Part shown: in pieces, positions 29,188 to 38,713 of the stretch | How positions within the stretch are numbered: the first letter of the stretch is position 1 | How the letters are laid out: each line of letters starts with the position of its first letter | Position numbers and translations under genes: made by a program | Notes under the pieces: generated by a model | What the model saw: the letters and a program-made list of their open reading frames with translations, nothing else | Told to the model about the DNA's origin: nothing | The model's database searches: none | Source: Dyadobacter sp. 50-39 | Lineage (GTDB): Bacteria > Bacteroidota > Bacteroidia > Cytophagales > Spirosomataceae | Length of the DNA stretch: 64,000 bases | Reading direction: 5' to 3' | NCBI GenBank assembly: GCA_001898145.1 | Contig: MKSR01000008.1 | Location: 496,001-560,000 of the forward strand

Positions 29188-29222
29188 GTGGTAAACCAAG
29201 ACTGTCAGCAGTTACTAACATT

Positions 29223-29741
29223 ATGAATTCAGCAGTTTCATTTTTTTACTTCCTTTCGTTCCTCACCATCCTCAGCGCAGTGATGGTGGTGGTATCACGT
29301 AACCCCATTCACAGCGTCCTGTACCTGATCCTGACGTTTTTTACGCTTTCAGGACATTATATTCTGCTGAATGCGCAATTCCTGGCGGCGGTAAATATCA
29401 TCGTGTATGCCGGGGCGATCATGGTACTTTTCCTCTTCGTGATCATGTTCCTGAATATGAAGCAGGACCAGGAGGAAGCGAAGACCAATCTGACCAAAAT
29501 AGCCGCCACGATCGTCGGCGGGACGGTATTTGTGATCCTTTTCGGGGCATACCGCAAAACTGCCATCGAACCATTCAACCCGCAGACTTACGATTCGCAG
29601 ATCGGTATGATCGAAAGCCTCGGTCACATGCTTTTCCGCGATTATCTGTTGCCATTTGAGCTGGCTTCCATTCTGTTGCTCGTGGCAATGGTTGGAGCTG
29701 TATTGTTAGGTAAAAGAGAGATCGGCGAGCGTCACTTCTAG
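29223..29741 (+). CDS. nuoJ: NADH-quinone oxidoreductase subunit J (first copy)
   Basis: 172 residues with five predicted membrane helices and the family segment INIIVYAGAIMVLFLFV (here VNIIVYAGAIMVLFLFV). It ends LLGKREIGERHF. It is the last gene of this cluster: a strong terminator follows 27 bp later and gcvP is convergent, so nuoK, L, M and N are not here. Confidence 0.95.
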   Translation: MNSAVSFFYFLSFLTILSAVMVVVSRNPIHSVLYLILTFFTLSGHYILLNAQFLAAVNIIVYAGAIMVLFLFVIMFLNMKQDQEEAKTNLTKIAATIVGGTVFVILFGAYRKTAIEPFNPQTYDSQIGMIESLGHMLFRDYLLPFELASILLLVAMVGAVLLGKREIGERHF

Positions 29742-29767
29742 CTTAGATTTCAGTTTTCAAAGACATA

Positions 29768-29803
29768 AAAAATGGAGATGCCCTTTCGGACATCTCCATT
29801 TTT
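29768..29803. terminator. Bidirectional terminator between nuoJ and gcvP
   Basis: AAAAATGGAGATG pairs perfectly with CATCTCCATTTTT around ccctttcgga, giving U-tracts in both directions. Confidence 0.9.
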
Positions 29804-29821
29804 GTTTTATCAGCCTCCCTG

Positions 29822-32716
29822 CTAAGCCTCTTCTACTTCCGAGTAGGCTTCTACGGGGATACAAGAGCAAATCAGATTGCGGTCGCCGTAGGCGCTGTCC
29901 ACACGGCTTACGCTTGGCCAGAATTTGTTGAAGCGCAGGTAAGGCAGCGGGAATGCTGCTTTTTCGCGGCTATACGACCTTGTCCAGTTTTCTGCAAGCA
30001 ACACGCGCGAAGTGTGCGGCGCATTCTTCAGCACATTGTCTGTACGGTCAGCAATACCTTCTTCTACTTCACGGATTTCGTTGCGGATCGCGATCATTGC
30101 GTCACAGAAACGATCCAGCTCGGCTTTCGATTCCGATTCGGTTGGCTCGATCATCAATGTACCTGCAACCGGGAATGAAAGGGTCGGTGCATGGAAGCCG
30201 TAGTCCATCAGGCGTTTTGCCAGATCCTCCGCCTCTACGCCGGCAGCTTTGAAGCCACGGCAATCGACGATCATTTCGTGCGCACAGCGGCCATTTGTGC
30301 CGGTATAAAGTACTTCGTAATGACCATTCAGACGTTCCTTGATATAGTTTGCATTCAGGATCGCGAATTTGGTGGCATTCGTCAGTCCTTCGCCGCCCAT
30401 CATCGCAATGTAGGCATACGAGATCGTGAGAATGCTTGCGCTTCCGTAAGGTGCCGCAGAAACCGCTCCGGCTTGTCCGGAAGGTAAATGCTCGGAATGC
30501 GTACTGAAATTCACGTGACCCGGCAGGAACGGCATGAGATGCTCGGCAACACCGATCGGGCCTACGCCAGGGCCGCCGCCGCCGTGAGGAATACAGAATG
30601 TTTTATGCAAATTGAGGTGGCAAACATCCGCACCGATGCTGGCAGGACTGGTAAGGCCTACCTGCGCATTCATATTCGCACCGTCCATGTAAACCTGCCC
30701 GCCGAATGAATGGATCATTTCGCAGATTTCGATAATGCTTTCTTCGTATACACCGTGTGTAGACGGGTAAGTTACCATCAGGCAAGACAGATCGCTGGCA
30801 TGCTGCTCCGCTTTCGCACGCAAGTCTTCCACATCGATATTACCACGGTCGTCGCATTTCGTTACTACCACCTTCATACCGGCCATTACGGCGGAAGCAG
30901 GGTTGGTACCGTGTGCCGACGACGGGATCAATGCCACTTTACGGTGTGCTTCGCCGCGGCTCTCGTGATAGGCACGAATGGCCATAAGACCTGCATATTC
31001 GCCTTGCGCCCCTGAATTTGGCTGGAACGACATGGCCGCAAAGCCGGTAATTTCGCAAAGCCATATATTGAGTTCGCTCACCAGCTGCGCATAACCACCC
31101 ACCTGGTTGGTAGGCGCAAACGGGTGAATACCACCGAATTCCGGCCAAGTAAGTGGGATCATTTCGGCAGTCGCATTCAGTTTCATGGTGCAGCTACCAA
31201 GCGAAATCATCGAATGCACCAGTGAAAGGTCTTTGTTCTCCAAAGATTTCAGATAGCGGAGCATTTCGTGTTCGGTGTGATGCGTGTTGAACACCGGGTG
31301 GGTCAGATATTCCGACGTTCTCACCAGGTTTTCAGGAAGGGAGAATTCCAGCTCCTCGTCGATCACCATTTCACCCTGGAAGCCTGAAACTTCGGCGAAC
31401 ACATTCAGCAATGCGATCACATCGTCAAATGTTTTGGCTTCGTCGAAAGAAACGGAAACACTATCTTCACCGTGATAGCAAAGGTTAATTCCATATTTCA
31501 ATGCCTGCTCGCGCAATTTGCGTGTCAGAGGCGTCTTGATCGTCACGGTATCGAAATAGTTTTCGGTGACGATCTCATAGTTGAATTTCCGTACTGTATC
31601 CACAAACAGGCGGGTAAGGCCGTGTACGCGTGCCGCGATGCCCTTAATGCCCTCCGGCCCATGGTATACCGAATAGGCTCCGGCGATCACCGCCAGCAAT
31701 ACCTGTGCGGTACATATGTTGGAAGTAGCCTTTTCGCGGCGGATATGCTGCTCGCGCGTCTGCAAAGCCATGCGCAATGCCCGGTTGCCTTCGCCATCCA
31801 CGGACACACCGATAATGCGGCCCGGAATCTGGCGTTTGAATGCATCTTTGGTAGCAAAATAGGCTGCATGCGGGCCACCATAGCCCATCGGCACACCGAA
31901 ACGCTGCGAAGAACCGATCACAACGTCGGCGCCCATTTCTCCCGGCGATTTCAGCAATGTGAGTGCAAGCAGGTCGGCGGCAACCGCTACGGAAATCCCC
32001 AGCTCATGAGCAGAAGCGATGAAATCGGTATAGTCGATCACCTCGCCGTCGGTAGCAGGATATTGTACGAGCGCTGCGTAAATGTTTTCGTCTGTCAGGT
32101 CAACCGTCGCATGGTTACCTACCACCACGTCGATACCGATCGGCTTCGCGCGGGTATAGATGAGGTCGATCGTTTGAGGGTGGCAAAGTTCCGAAACGAA
32201 GAAAGTGTTGGCTTTCTTTCTCGAAGCGCCCTTCACCGCGTGCAGCATGGTCATTGCTTCCGCTGCCGCTGTGGCTTCATCCAGCAAAGACGCGTTGGCG
32301 ATCTCCATGCCGGTCAGGTCGGTTACAACCGTCTGAAAGTTCAGGAGCATTTCAAGCCGTCCCTGCGCGATCTCCGCCTGGTAAGGTGTATATGCGGTGT
32401 ACCAGGCCGGATTTTCGAGGATATTCCTCAGAATGACGTTTGGTGTGATGGTGTCGTAGTAGCCCGTGCCGATATATGATTTCAGCACTGCGTTTTTGGA
32501 AGCAATTTTTTTAATGTATTGTAAAAACTCCTGCTCCGATTTGGGCCTCGGCAAATTCAGTGGTTTTGGTAGACGAATCGCAGAAGGCAGAGTCTGGTCA
32601 ATCAGTTCATCCACTGACCCGGCTCCGATGGTCTTCAACATTTCCTGCAATTCCTGTTCATCTTTACCGTGGTGACGGTTTTCAAACTTGTCCTGGTTTC
32701 GAAGATTAACTTTCAT
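29822..32716 (-). CDS. gcvP: Glycine dehydrogenase (decarboxylating), P-protein
   Basis: 964 residues, the length of the fused single-chain P-protein. The N-terminal half opens with the fused-form start ([28 protein letters not shown]). The C-terminal half has [21 protein letters not shown] and the PLP-lysine block [16 protein letters not shown] around residue 715. The enzyme decarboxylates glycine and passes the aminomethyl group to H-protein, feeding one-carbon units to folate. gcvT and gcvH are not in this window. A TACTTTTG box at 32760-32767 is a possible -7 element. Confidence 0.97.
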   Translation of the reverse strand: MKVNLRNQDKFENRHHGKDEQELQEMLKTIGAGSVDELIDQTLPSAIRLPKPLNLPRPKSEQEFLQYIKKIASKNAVLKSYIGTGYYDTITPNVILRNILENPAWYTAYTPYQAEIAQGRLEMLLNFQTVVTDLTGMEIANASLLDEATAAAEAMTMLHAVKGASRKKANTFFVSELCHPQTIDLIYTRAKPIGIDVVVGNHATVDLTDENIYAALVQYPATDGEVIDYTDFIASAHELGISVAVAADLLALTLLKSPGEMGADVVIGSSQRFGVPMGYGGPHAAYFATKDAFKRQIPGRIIGVSVDGEGNRALRMALQTREQHIRREKATSNICTAQVLLAVIAGAYSVYHGPEGIKGIAARVHGLTRLFVDTVRKFNYEIVTENYFDTVTIKTPLTRKLREQALKYGINLCYHGEDSVSVSFDEAKTFDDVIALLNVFAEVSGFQGEMVIDEELEFSLPENLVRTSEYLTHPVFNTHHTEHEMLRYLKSLENKDLSLVHSMISLGSCTMKLNATAEMIPLTWPEFGGIHPFAPTNQVGGYAQLVSELNIWLCEITGFAAMSFQPNSGAQGEYAGLMAIRAYHESRGEAHRKVALIPSSAHGTNPASAVMAGMKVVVTKCDDRGNIDVEDLRAKAEQHASDLSCLMVTYPSTHGVYEESIIEICEMIHSFGGQVYMDGANMNAQVGLTSPASIGADVCHLNLHKTFCIPHGGGGPGVGPIGVAEHLMPFLPGHVNFSTHSEHLPSGQAGAVSAAPYGSASILTISYAYIAMMGGEGLTNATKFAILNANYIKERLNGHYEVLYTGTNGRCAHEMIVDCRGFKAAGVEAEDLAKRLMDYGFHAPTLSFPVAGTLMIEPTESESKAELDRFCDAMIAIRNEIREVEEGIADRTDNVLKNAPHTSRVLLAENWTRSYSREKAAFPLPYLRFNKFWPSVSRVDSAYGDRNLICSCIPVEAYSEVEEA

Positions 32717-32847
32717 TCAAGTTAGGCTGAGAATGCCGCTATTAGGTGATTTTAAAATACAAAAGTAAGCAAATCCAACCAAATCTCTCAGAGATTGATG
32801 GCTATGCTTACTCTTGATTATGTACAAAATGTAACGGCAGGAAGTTC

Positions 32848-33060
32848 CTAGTGGTTAGGGCAGCCGCAATCTGTTTTTCGTTTGAATATTCCAAGGAATT
32901 TCTTGGACCTGGGCTTCTTGTAACCTTTGTATTTTTTCTTTTTACCAAACAATTCCACTTTGGTAGCGTCAGGTGCCGCCGCAGCTGAAACTGTCTGCAC
33001 GCCTGAAACACTGCAGATCAGCGCCAGTACCAAAAGCCAGGGAGTGATTTTCTTTATCAT
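32848..33060 (-). CDS. Small secreted basic protein
   Basis: 70 residues. A signal peptide occupies the first 27 or so (LLVLALICSVSGVQTVSAA). The mature peptide is Lys/Arg/Gly-rich (FGKKKKYKGYKKPRSKK) and ends TDCGCPNH, a closely spaced Cys pair that could bind metal or form a disulphide. The signal peptide and steady coding bias support a real gene. It stands alone between gcvP and the metallophosphoesterase gene. Function unknown. Confidence 0.65.
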   Translation of the reverse strand: MIKKITPWLLVLALICSVSGVQTVSAAAAPDATKVELFGKKKKYKGYKKPRSKKFLGIFKRKTDCGCPNH

Positions 33061-33151
33061 GTTCGTCGCGAGTCAAAGGTTATTAATGCAACGCAACGCT
33101 TCCCGCTTTCGGTATGCATTGCGGCGACCCTTTCACAATTTTCCGAAAATA

Positions 33152-34408
33152 TTACGCCTTTACCAATTCCAGGATCGTGATTTCCGGTAGGATACCCACT
33201 CGACCAGGATAACCCAGGTAGCCAAATCCACGATTGACGTACAAATACTGGTCGTTCTCTTCATACAGCCCTGCCCATTGTTTGTAACGGTACTGCACCG
33301 GGCTCCATTTCACCTTCCCTATTTCCACGCCGAACTGCATCCCGTGCGTATGCCCTGCAAGCACAAGGTCGATGTCTTTGTATTTGGGTAAAACCTGCGC
33401 TTCCCAATGGCTGGGATCATGCGAAAGCAATATTTTCACGGGGTAATCGTCGGTATGCTGGTAAGCCTTCTCCATATTTCCGTATTTGGCAAAATTACCC
33501 GCTCCCCAGTTCTGGATACCAATCAGGCCTATCGACTCGCTATCTACGGTGATCGGGCGGTTCTCGTCGAGCATCAGTTTCCAGCCCAGCAACTTGTGCG
33601 CTTTTTTCAGATCTGCCAGGTTGTTGGTCTTGGCTTGCACATCGGGCCATTGGAAGTAGTCACCATAATCGTGGTTCCCGAGCACTGAATGCACGCCCAG
33701 CGGCGCCTTCACTTTATCGAAAATATTGATATAGTCTTTAACCTCCCTTGCCCGGTCGTTCACCAGGTCGCCGGTGAAGAATGCGATGTCGGGCTTTTCT
33801 TTCATCAACATTTCCACACCGCCCTTCACTGCCGTCTTGTTGAAAAAGCTACCGGAGTGAATGTCGGATAGCTGGGCGATTTTCATCCCGTGAAACTGTC
33901 GGGGGAGGTTTTTCAAAGGTACCTTCACGCGGCGGATACGGTAGTCGTGTGCTCCGGACAGGATTCCGTAGGCGAATGTACCCATTAACCCGGCACCAGC
34001 GACCACGGCCGTGGTCGCCAGAAACTGCGAACGGGGGATCGTCGGCTCACCGGTTGCAGGGGAAGGTGTAGCGACGGAAGGTGCGAAAAAACTGACGATC
34101 CATTGCAGAAAGCGGCGCACATCATCGATCAGAAGGATCGCAACGGCGAGTAATTTGGATAAATAGGGAATGGCGATAAATGCGACTACAAATGTACGTG
34201 TCGTGCTTTTGAAGTAATCCGGCGGGAGCAGCTGCATGCCGATGTAGGCGCCGAGGGTAACGAGCGTCAATGCCCAATAAGCCCCGCCGATCCAGCGCTG
34301 GGTCAAAGGAGCGAGGCCGCGAATGGCCAGTTTCAAGCCTTGCCAGACATACCAGTCGATGGCGAAAAGAATGAATGTAAGTATGATAAAAAAGAAGGTT
34401 CTGTTCAT
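33152..34408 (-). CDS. Membrane metallophosphoesterase (YaeI-like)
   Basis: 418 residues. Four hydrophobic segments fill the first 150 residues, then a calcineurin-like phosphoesterase domain faces the periplasm or cytosol. All five metal-binding blocks are present: QLSDIHSG, GDLVND, GNHDYGD, LLSHDP and AGHTHGMQ. Relatives hydrolyse phosphodiesters or the pyrophosphate of lipid intermediates; the substrate here is not known. It is monocistronic; a TATGTTTG box lies at 34437-34444 without a clear -33 partner. Confidence 0.88.
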   Translation of the reverse strand: MNRTFFFIILTFILFAIDWYVWQGLKLAIRGLAPLTQRWIGGAYWALTLVTLGAYIGMQLLPPDYFKSTTRTFVVAFIAIPYLSKLLAVAILLIDDVRRFLQWIVSFFAPSVATPSPATGEPTIPRSQFLATTAVVAGAGLMGTFAYGILSGAHDYRIRRVKVPLKNLPRQFHGMKIAQLSDIHSGSFFNKTAVKGGVEMLMKEKPDIAFFTGDLVNDRAREVKDYINIFDKVKAPLGVHSVLGNHDYGDYFQWPDVQAKTNNLADLKKAHKLLGWKLMLDENRPITVDSESIGLIGIQNWGAGNFAKYGNMEKAYQHTDDYPVKILLSHDPSHWEAQVLPKYKDIDLVLAGHTHGMQFGVEIGKVKWSPVQYRYKQWAGLYEENDQYLYVNRGFGYLGYPGRVGILPEITILELVKA

Positions 34409-34516
34409 TGTGAAATGATAGTTGTCATATCAACGACAAACATATGCAATGCTTTTCACGTTCAGCGCCCGCGCGGGATTTTGGATGAAAGTTTGGAATG
34501 GATGAATGAAGGTTGA

Positions 34517-34548
34517 TTTCGGCAGCTAAGCGGTTTTCGGTACTTTTG
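34517..34548 (+). promoter_or_regulatory. Predicted promoter of the 73-residue protein gene
   Basis: TTTC, a 20-bp spacer and TACTTTTG, one base off consensus, 19 bp before the ATG at 34568. Confidence 0.55.
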
Positions 34549-34567
34549 CAGCTTATCTTTATCAGTT

Positions 34568-34789
34568 ATGCCAAAATACGATTTCAAACGGTTTCACATT
34601 CGCTCGATGAATGCAGGATCCGACCAGGAGCGAGCAGCGATCAATCAGGAATTGAAAGACCTGTACGCATCGCTGCCCGACGATGAAAAAAAGATTTTCA
34701 ATGAAGAATTACAACATTTCCTCACCCACGAAGTCGCGCGGATCAAATCGGATTACGAATCGGTGAAAGGGCTGGACCAGCCGAACTGA
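34568..34789 (+). CDS. Small conserved-looking cytosolic protein
   Basis: 73 residues, no signal peptide, no membrane segment. Mostly helical and charged (KDLYASLPDDEKKIFNEEL). A near-consensus promoter directly upstream supports expression. Its stop codon abuts the stop of the convergent AlgH-like gene with no gap. I do not recognise a family. Confidence 0.6.
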   Translation: MPKYDFKRFHIRSMNAGSDQERAAINQELKDLYASLPDDEKKIFNEELQHFLTHEVARIKSDYESVKGLDQPN

Positions 34790-35350
34790 TCAGTTCAGAC
34801 GCGGGTCGATGGGATAATGCGCGATGGAGCGGTATTCGCCGCCCATATTGCGGAGGATCTCACGCCAGAAATTGCCTGCAGGCGTTGAAAACAGAAAATC
34901 GGAAGTGGTACTGGAAATGATCCATGAGTCCTGCTTGATCTCATCGTCGAGCTGTCCGCCGCTCCATCCGGAGTAGCCGATAAAGAACATCACGTCCTCC
35001 TGTTTCAGCGTATTCAGGTTCAGCAGTGTCTTGACATTCTCGAAATCGCCTCCCCAGTAGACGTCCTTCATAATCTCCGTTCCGCCGACAACAAGGTCGG
35101 GACGGCGATGGATGAAATGCAGCGTATTTTTTTCGACAGGACCACCCAGATGCAGCGGGATGTCCTGGTAAATCGTCTCGTCCAGCACGTCGCCCAGGAA
35201 CAGATCGGTGGTTTGGTTCAGCACAAAGCCGAAACTCCCCTGTTCATTGTGCTCGCACATGAGTATTACCCCCCTTTCAAAATTGGGATCGCCCAGAAAC
35301 GGCTTGGCAATGAGCAAGCTTCCTTTTGAAACTTTCGCGGCTGACGGCAT
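34790..35350 (-). CDS. YqgE/AlgH family protein
   Basis: 186 residues. The family start is clear (GSLLIAKPFLGDPNFERGVILMCEHN, read in parts as LLIAKPFL and FERGVILMCEH), followed by GFVLNQ, LGGPVE, and YSGWSGGQLDDEI. The family has one globular alpha/beta domain with no known catalytic activity; AlgH was linked to alginate regulation in Pseudomonas, which may not apply here. The gene is divergent from the gamma-carbonic-anhydrase-like gene and convergent with the 73-residue gene. Confidence 0.9.
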   Translation of the reverse strand: MPSAAKVSKGSLLIAKPFLGDPNFERGVILMCEHNEQGSFGFVLNQTTDLFLGDVLDETIYQDIPLHLGGPVEKNTLHFIHRRPDLVVGGTEIMKDVYWGGDFENVKTLLNLNTLKQEDVMFFIGYSGWSGGQLDDEIKQDSWIISSTTSDFLFSTPAGNFWREILRNMGGEYRSIAHYPIDPRLN

Positions 35351-35440
35351 GACCTGGCAAATTGTTAATTCAACAACGAAATATATTTATTTTTCGCACT
35401 GAAAAACGGATATTGCCCAAAATATAATAAAAATAAGATC

Positions 35441-35965
35441 ATGGCATTGATAAAATCTGTACGCGGACATCACCCTACCTACGATGAGAGTTGCTGGTTT
35501 GCAGAAAACGCTACCATTGTGGGGGATGTGGTGATGGGTGAAAATTGTACTGTGTGGTTCAACGCGGTAATCCGCGGGGACGTGAACAGTATCCGCATAG
35601 GGCACCATTCCAATGTTCAGGACGGCGCTGTGATCCATTGCACCTACCAGCGCTTCGCGACCACGGTCGGTAACTATGTCTCCATTGCACACAATGCCAT
35701 TGTGCACGGCTGCACGATCGAAGACCACGTACTCATCGGGATGGGGGCCATCGTAATGGATGGTGCGGTTGTCGGAGAAGGTGCCATTATCGCTGCGGGG
35801 GCAATCGTTACCCAAGGCACCAAAGTGCCTCCCGGAACCATCTATGCCGGAAATCCCGCCAGGTACCTGAAAGACGTTTCTCCCGAACTGAATGCCGCCA
35901 TCGACCGCACAGCCAACAACTATCTGATCTATTCGGGTTGGTTTAAGGAGGAGGAAGGTCAGTAG
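35441..35965 (+). CDS. Gamma-carbonic anhydrase-like hexapeptide protein
   Basis: 174 residues of left-handed beta-helix hexapeptide repeats (VVMGENCTVWFNAVIRGD, IEDHVLIGMGAIVMDGAV). Metal-binding His positions of the gamma class are visible: HHSNVQDGAVIH and SIAHNAIVHGC. Close relatives (YrdA, PaaY, CaiE) are often trimers that bind zinc or iron; only some hydrate CO2. No operon partner: the next gene is convergent with a 3-bp gap. Confidence 0.88.
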   Translation: MALIKSVRGHHPTYDESCWFAENATIVGDVVMGENCTVWFNAVIRGDVNSIRIGHHSNVQDGAVIHCTYQRFATTVGNYVSIAHNAIVHGCTIEDHVLIGMGAIVMDGAVVGEGAIIAAGAIVTQGTKVPPGTIYAGNPARYLKDVSPELNAAIDRTANNYLIYSGWFKEEEGQ

Positions 35966-35968
35966 CCC

Positions 35969-36601
35969 CTACTCCGCCATTCCCTTTCGGGCATTCAGAT
36001 AACCCTTGATCACCGTAAAAGTCGTAATCGCCAGGAAGAAGAGAATGATATATTGTACGTAGTCGACGATCCAGGGAAATCTTTCACCGAACAGGAAGCC
36101 TCCGCCGGTCAATGTGAATATCCAGATCGCCCCGCCTACCACATTGTTGATCAGGAAAGAAGGGAACGACATTTTCACAATCCCCGCGAGGATGGGGGCA
36201 AACGTACGCACGATAGGCAGGAACCGACTGATAATGAGCGTCCGGCTTCCGTATTTCTCAAAATAATTGTGCGTTGTTTCAATGTGTTTTTTCTTGAAGA
36301 AGAAGGAATCGGGCCTGTTTTTAAACATATCACCGAAATATTTCCCGAAAATATAGCCCACCAGCGAACCCAGGATCGCCGCTGTAAGCATACTGACGAG
36401 CAAAATGAGGATCGGCACATCAAGAATGCCCGTCCCGCAGAATACGCCCGCCAGGAAAACGAGATAGTCTCCTGGCAGAAAGAATGCGAAAAACAATCCG
36501 TTTTCTGCAAAAACAATGAAAGTAATTACCAATAGCCCTCCGGTACGGATAATTTCCTCCGAATTGAGAAGGTATTGGAAAAACTCGATAACTGAATCCA
36601 T
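35969..36601 (-). CDS. DedA family membrane protein
   Basis: 210 residues with five or so hydrophobic segments. The DedA/VTT motifs are present: ENGLFFAFFLPGDYLVFLAG near residue 30, LGSLVGYIFGKYFG, and SRFLPIVRTFAPILAG near residue 130 with the conserved Arg. The family is needed for envelope homeostasis; several members flip undecaprenyl phosphate or phospholipids. It lies downstream of the ABC-F gene, 81 bp away. Confidence 0.9.
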   Translation of the reverse strand: MDSVIEFFQYLLNSEEIIRTGGLLVITFIVFAENGLFFAFFLPGDYLVFLAGVFCGTGILDVPILILLVSMLTAAILGSLVGYIFGKYFGDMFKNRPDSFFFKKKHIETTHNYFEKYGSRTLIISRFLPIVRTFAPILAGIVKMSFPSFLINNVVGGAIWIFTLTGGGFLFGERFPWIVDYVQYIILFFLAITTFTVIKGYLNARKGMAE

Positions 36602-36682
36602 AATCTGTTAGCTGAGAGTCTGCCTGAAAGGATCAGCCGCGTACGGCCGGCCCCGCAGGTATCGGTTCGTTGACTTTTAAAA

Positions 36683-38575
36683 TTAAGCATTTTCCGACAG
36701 TTCCAGCCAGCGCATTTCCTTCTCGGCCTGACTGTCATTGATTTCCTCGATCTGCTTCGACCATTTGGCCAGCTCTTCATGGGAGCCGCCTATGTTCAGG
36801 TTTTCGACCAGTTGCGTCTTCCTCGCTTCCATGTGCGCAATGTCCGCTTCCAGCTGTTCCATTTCTTTTTGCTCCTTATAGCTCAGCTTCCGCTTTGTAA
36901 CAGCCACAGGTGCTGCTGCCACCGGTTCTTTGGGGGTTGGTGGTGCAGGTGCGACGGGTTTGGGCGCATTGCTGGCTGCATTTTTCTTTTCAGCTTCCTG
37001 CTCATCCTGATAGTCCCGCAACTCGGTGTAATTACCGGGAAAATCGCTGATCTTCCCATCACCTTCAAACACGAAAATGTGCTGCACCAGCCTGTCCAGG
37101 AAGTAACGGTCGTGGGACACGATCATTAAGCAGCCCGGGAAATTGAGCAGGAACTCTTCCAGCACATTCAAACTGTCGATGTCCAGGTCGTTGGTGGGCT
37201 CATCGAGGATCAGGAAGTTTGGCTGTTTGATCAGAATCAATAGAAGCTGCAAACGGCGGCGTTCTCCTCCACTGAGTTTGGATATAAAATCATATTGCTT
37301 GGAAGGCGAGAACAGGAATGCCTGCAAAAGAACGCCCACCGTCACGGTTTCACCGGTACCAAGCTGCACTACCTCAGCCACATCCTTGACGATGTCGATG
37401 ACGCGCTGGTTTTCATTAAATACCAGGTCCGATTGCCTGTAATAGCCGAACTGAACCGTCTCGCCCGTACTGATCTTTCCTTTATCGGGCTGCAATTCGC
37501 CGGTGATCATGTTGAGCAGCGTCGACTTGCCCATTCCATTTTTACCAACCACACCAATGCGGTCTCCTCGGCGGAAAGTATATTCGAAGTTTTTGATCAA
37601 TTCGCGATCGCCAAATCCTTTACTGATATTTTCCAGCTCGATGATCTTGCTGCCTAGCCGCGAAGTGCGCACATTGAGCTCCATCTGCACATCGAATTTC
37701 TTCTGGCTAGCCTTTTCTTTCAGATCGTCGAACGCATCAATGCGGTATTTGGCCTTGGTACCACGCGCTTTCGGCTGTCTGCGTATCCAGTCCAGCTCCT
37801 TGCGCATGAGGTTACGTGCCTTGTCGATCGTAGCAGCTTCGAGTTCTTCCCGCTCCGCCTTCTTTTCGAGGAAATAGGAATAATTTCCCTTGTAGGTATA
37901 GGCTGAACCATGGTCGAGTTCGAGCATTTGATTGCAAACCGTATCGAGAAAGTAGCGGTCGTGGGTTACGACCAATAATGTAGTATTGGAAGTATTGAGG
38001 TATTCTTCCAGCCATTCGACGGTATCGAGGTCGAGGTGGTTGGTCGGCTCATCGAGAATCAGCAGGTCGGGGTCTTCGAGGAGTACCTTCGCCAATGCCA
38101 CCCGCTTGCGCTGGCCGCCGGAAAGTGTTCCGTAAGCGCTGTCGGTATGGTGAATGCCCAGGCGTCCGAGGACCTCCTTGGTTTTGTACTCAAAATCCCA
38201 CGCATTGAATTTATCCATATCCTCCATCACCTGCGCGAGCTCGTCGTGGTTGTCGCTTTCGATCGCATGCTCGTAGCGCTTCACCACCTGCGCCACCGGA
38301 TTATTGGAAGAAAATATTACTTCCAGGACAGGGAGTGACTCGTCGAATGCGGGACTTTGGTCGAGGTAGCCGACGCGAATGTCTTTGCGAACACTTACTG
38401 ACCCTTCGTCAGCGGGAATCTTGCCTGTGAGGATATTTAAAAATGTGGTTTTTCCGGTACCGTTCGTCCCGATCAACGCTACTTTGTCGCCCTTGCTGAT
38501 CCCAAAACTGATATTCCTGAAAAGCCACCGGTCGCCGAACGACTTCGCGATATTTTCCGCCGAAAGATAATTCAT
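36683..38575 (-). CDS. ABC-F family ATPase (Uup-like)
   Basis: 630 residues with two ABC domains and no membrane segment. Domain 1: GTNGTGKTT, signature LSGGQRKRVALA, Walker B LLILDEPTNHLD. Domain 2: [33 protein letters not shown] Pro/Ala-rich linker (KPVAPAPPTPKEPVAAAP) leads to a C-terminal coiled coil, as in Uup, which binds DNA or ribosomes. ABC-F proteins act on the ribosome, not in transport. Antibiotic protection is possible for the family but is not indicated here. Confidence 0.92.
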   Translation of the reverse strand: MNYLSAENIAKSFGDRWLFRNISFGISKGDKVALIGTNGTGKTTFLNILTGKIPADEGSVSVRKDIRVGYLDQSPAFDESLPVLEVIFSSNNPVAQVVKRYEHAIESDNHDELAQVMEDMDKFNAWDFEYKTKEVLGRLGIHHTDSAYGTLSGGQRKRVALAKVLLEDPDLLILDEPTNHLDLDTVEWLEEYLNTSNTTLLVVTHDRYFLDTVCNQMLELDHGSAYTYKGNYSYFLEKKAEREELEAATIDKARNLMRKELDWIRRQPKARGTKAKYRIDAFDDLKEKASQKKFDVQMELNVRTSRLGSKIIELENISKGFGDRELIKNFEYTFRRGDRIGVVGKNGMGKSTLLNMITGELQPDKGKISTGETVQFGYYRQSDLVFNENQRVIDIVKDVAEVVQLGTGETVTVGVLLQAFLFSPSKQYDFISKLSGGERRRLQLLLILIKQPNFLILDEPTNDLDIDSLNVLEEFLLNFPGCLMIVSHDRYFLDRLVQHIFVFEGDGKISDFPGNYTELRDYQDEQEAEKKNAASNAPKPVAPAPPTPKEPVAAAPVAVTKRKLSYKEQKEMEQLEADIAHMEARKTQLVENLNIGGSHEELAKWSKQIEEINDSQAEKEMRWLELSENA

Positions 38576-38600
38576 AATTAAATGTGAAATTCTGTATATG

Positions 38601-38633
38601 CAAAGTTAGGACAGATATTAAACAACGAAGAAA
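38601..38633 (-). promoter_or_regulatory. Predicted promoter of the ABC-F gene
   Basis: Minus strand TTTC, a 21-bp spacer and TAACTTTG, one base off consensus, 26 bp upstream of the ATG. Confidence 0.5.
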
Positions 38634-38713
38634 AAATTGGCTTTCATAGGGTAAATAGGCTAATATTGCCACTTATATTTAGTTAGATGGTTCCATTGAA
38701 CACATTCATTATC

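Noticed and set aside
31472-32479. A 335-codon plus-strand frame opposite gcvP
   Set aside because: Antisense shadow of a well-supported glycine dehydrogenase.
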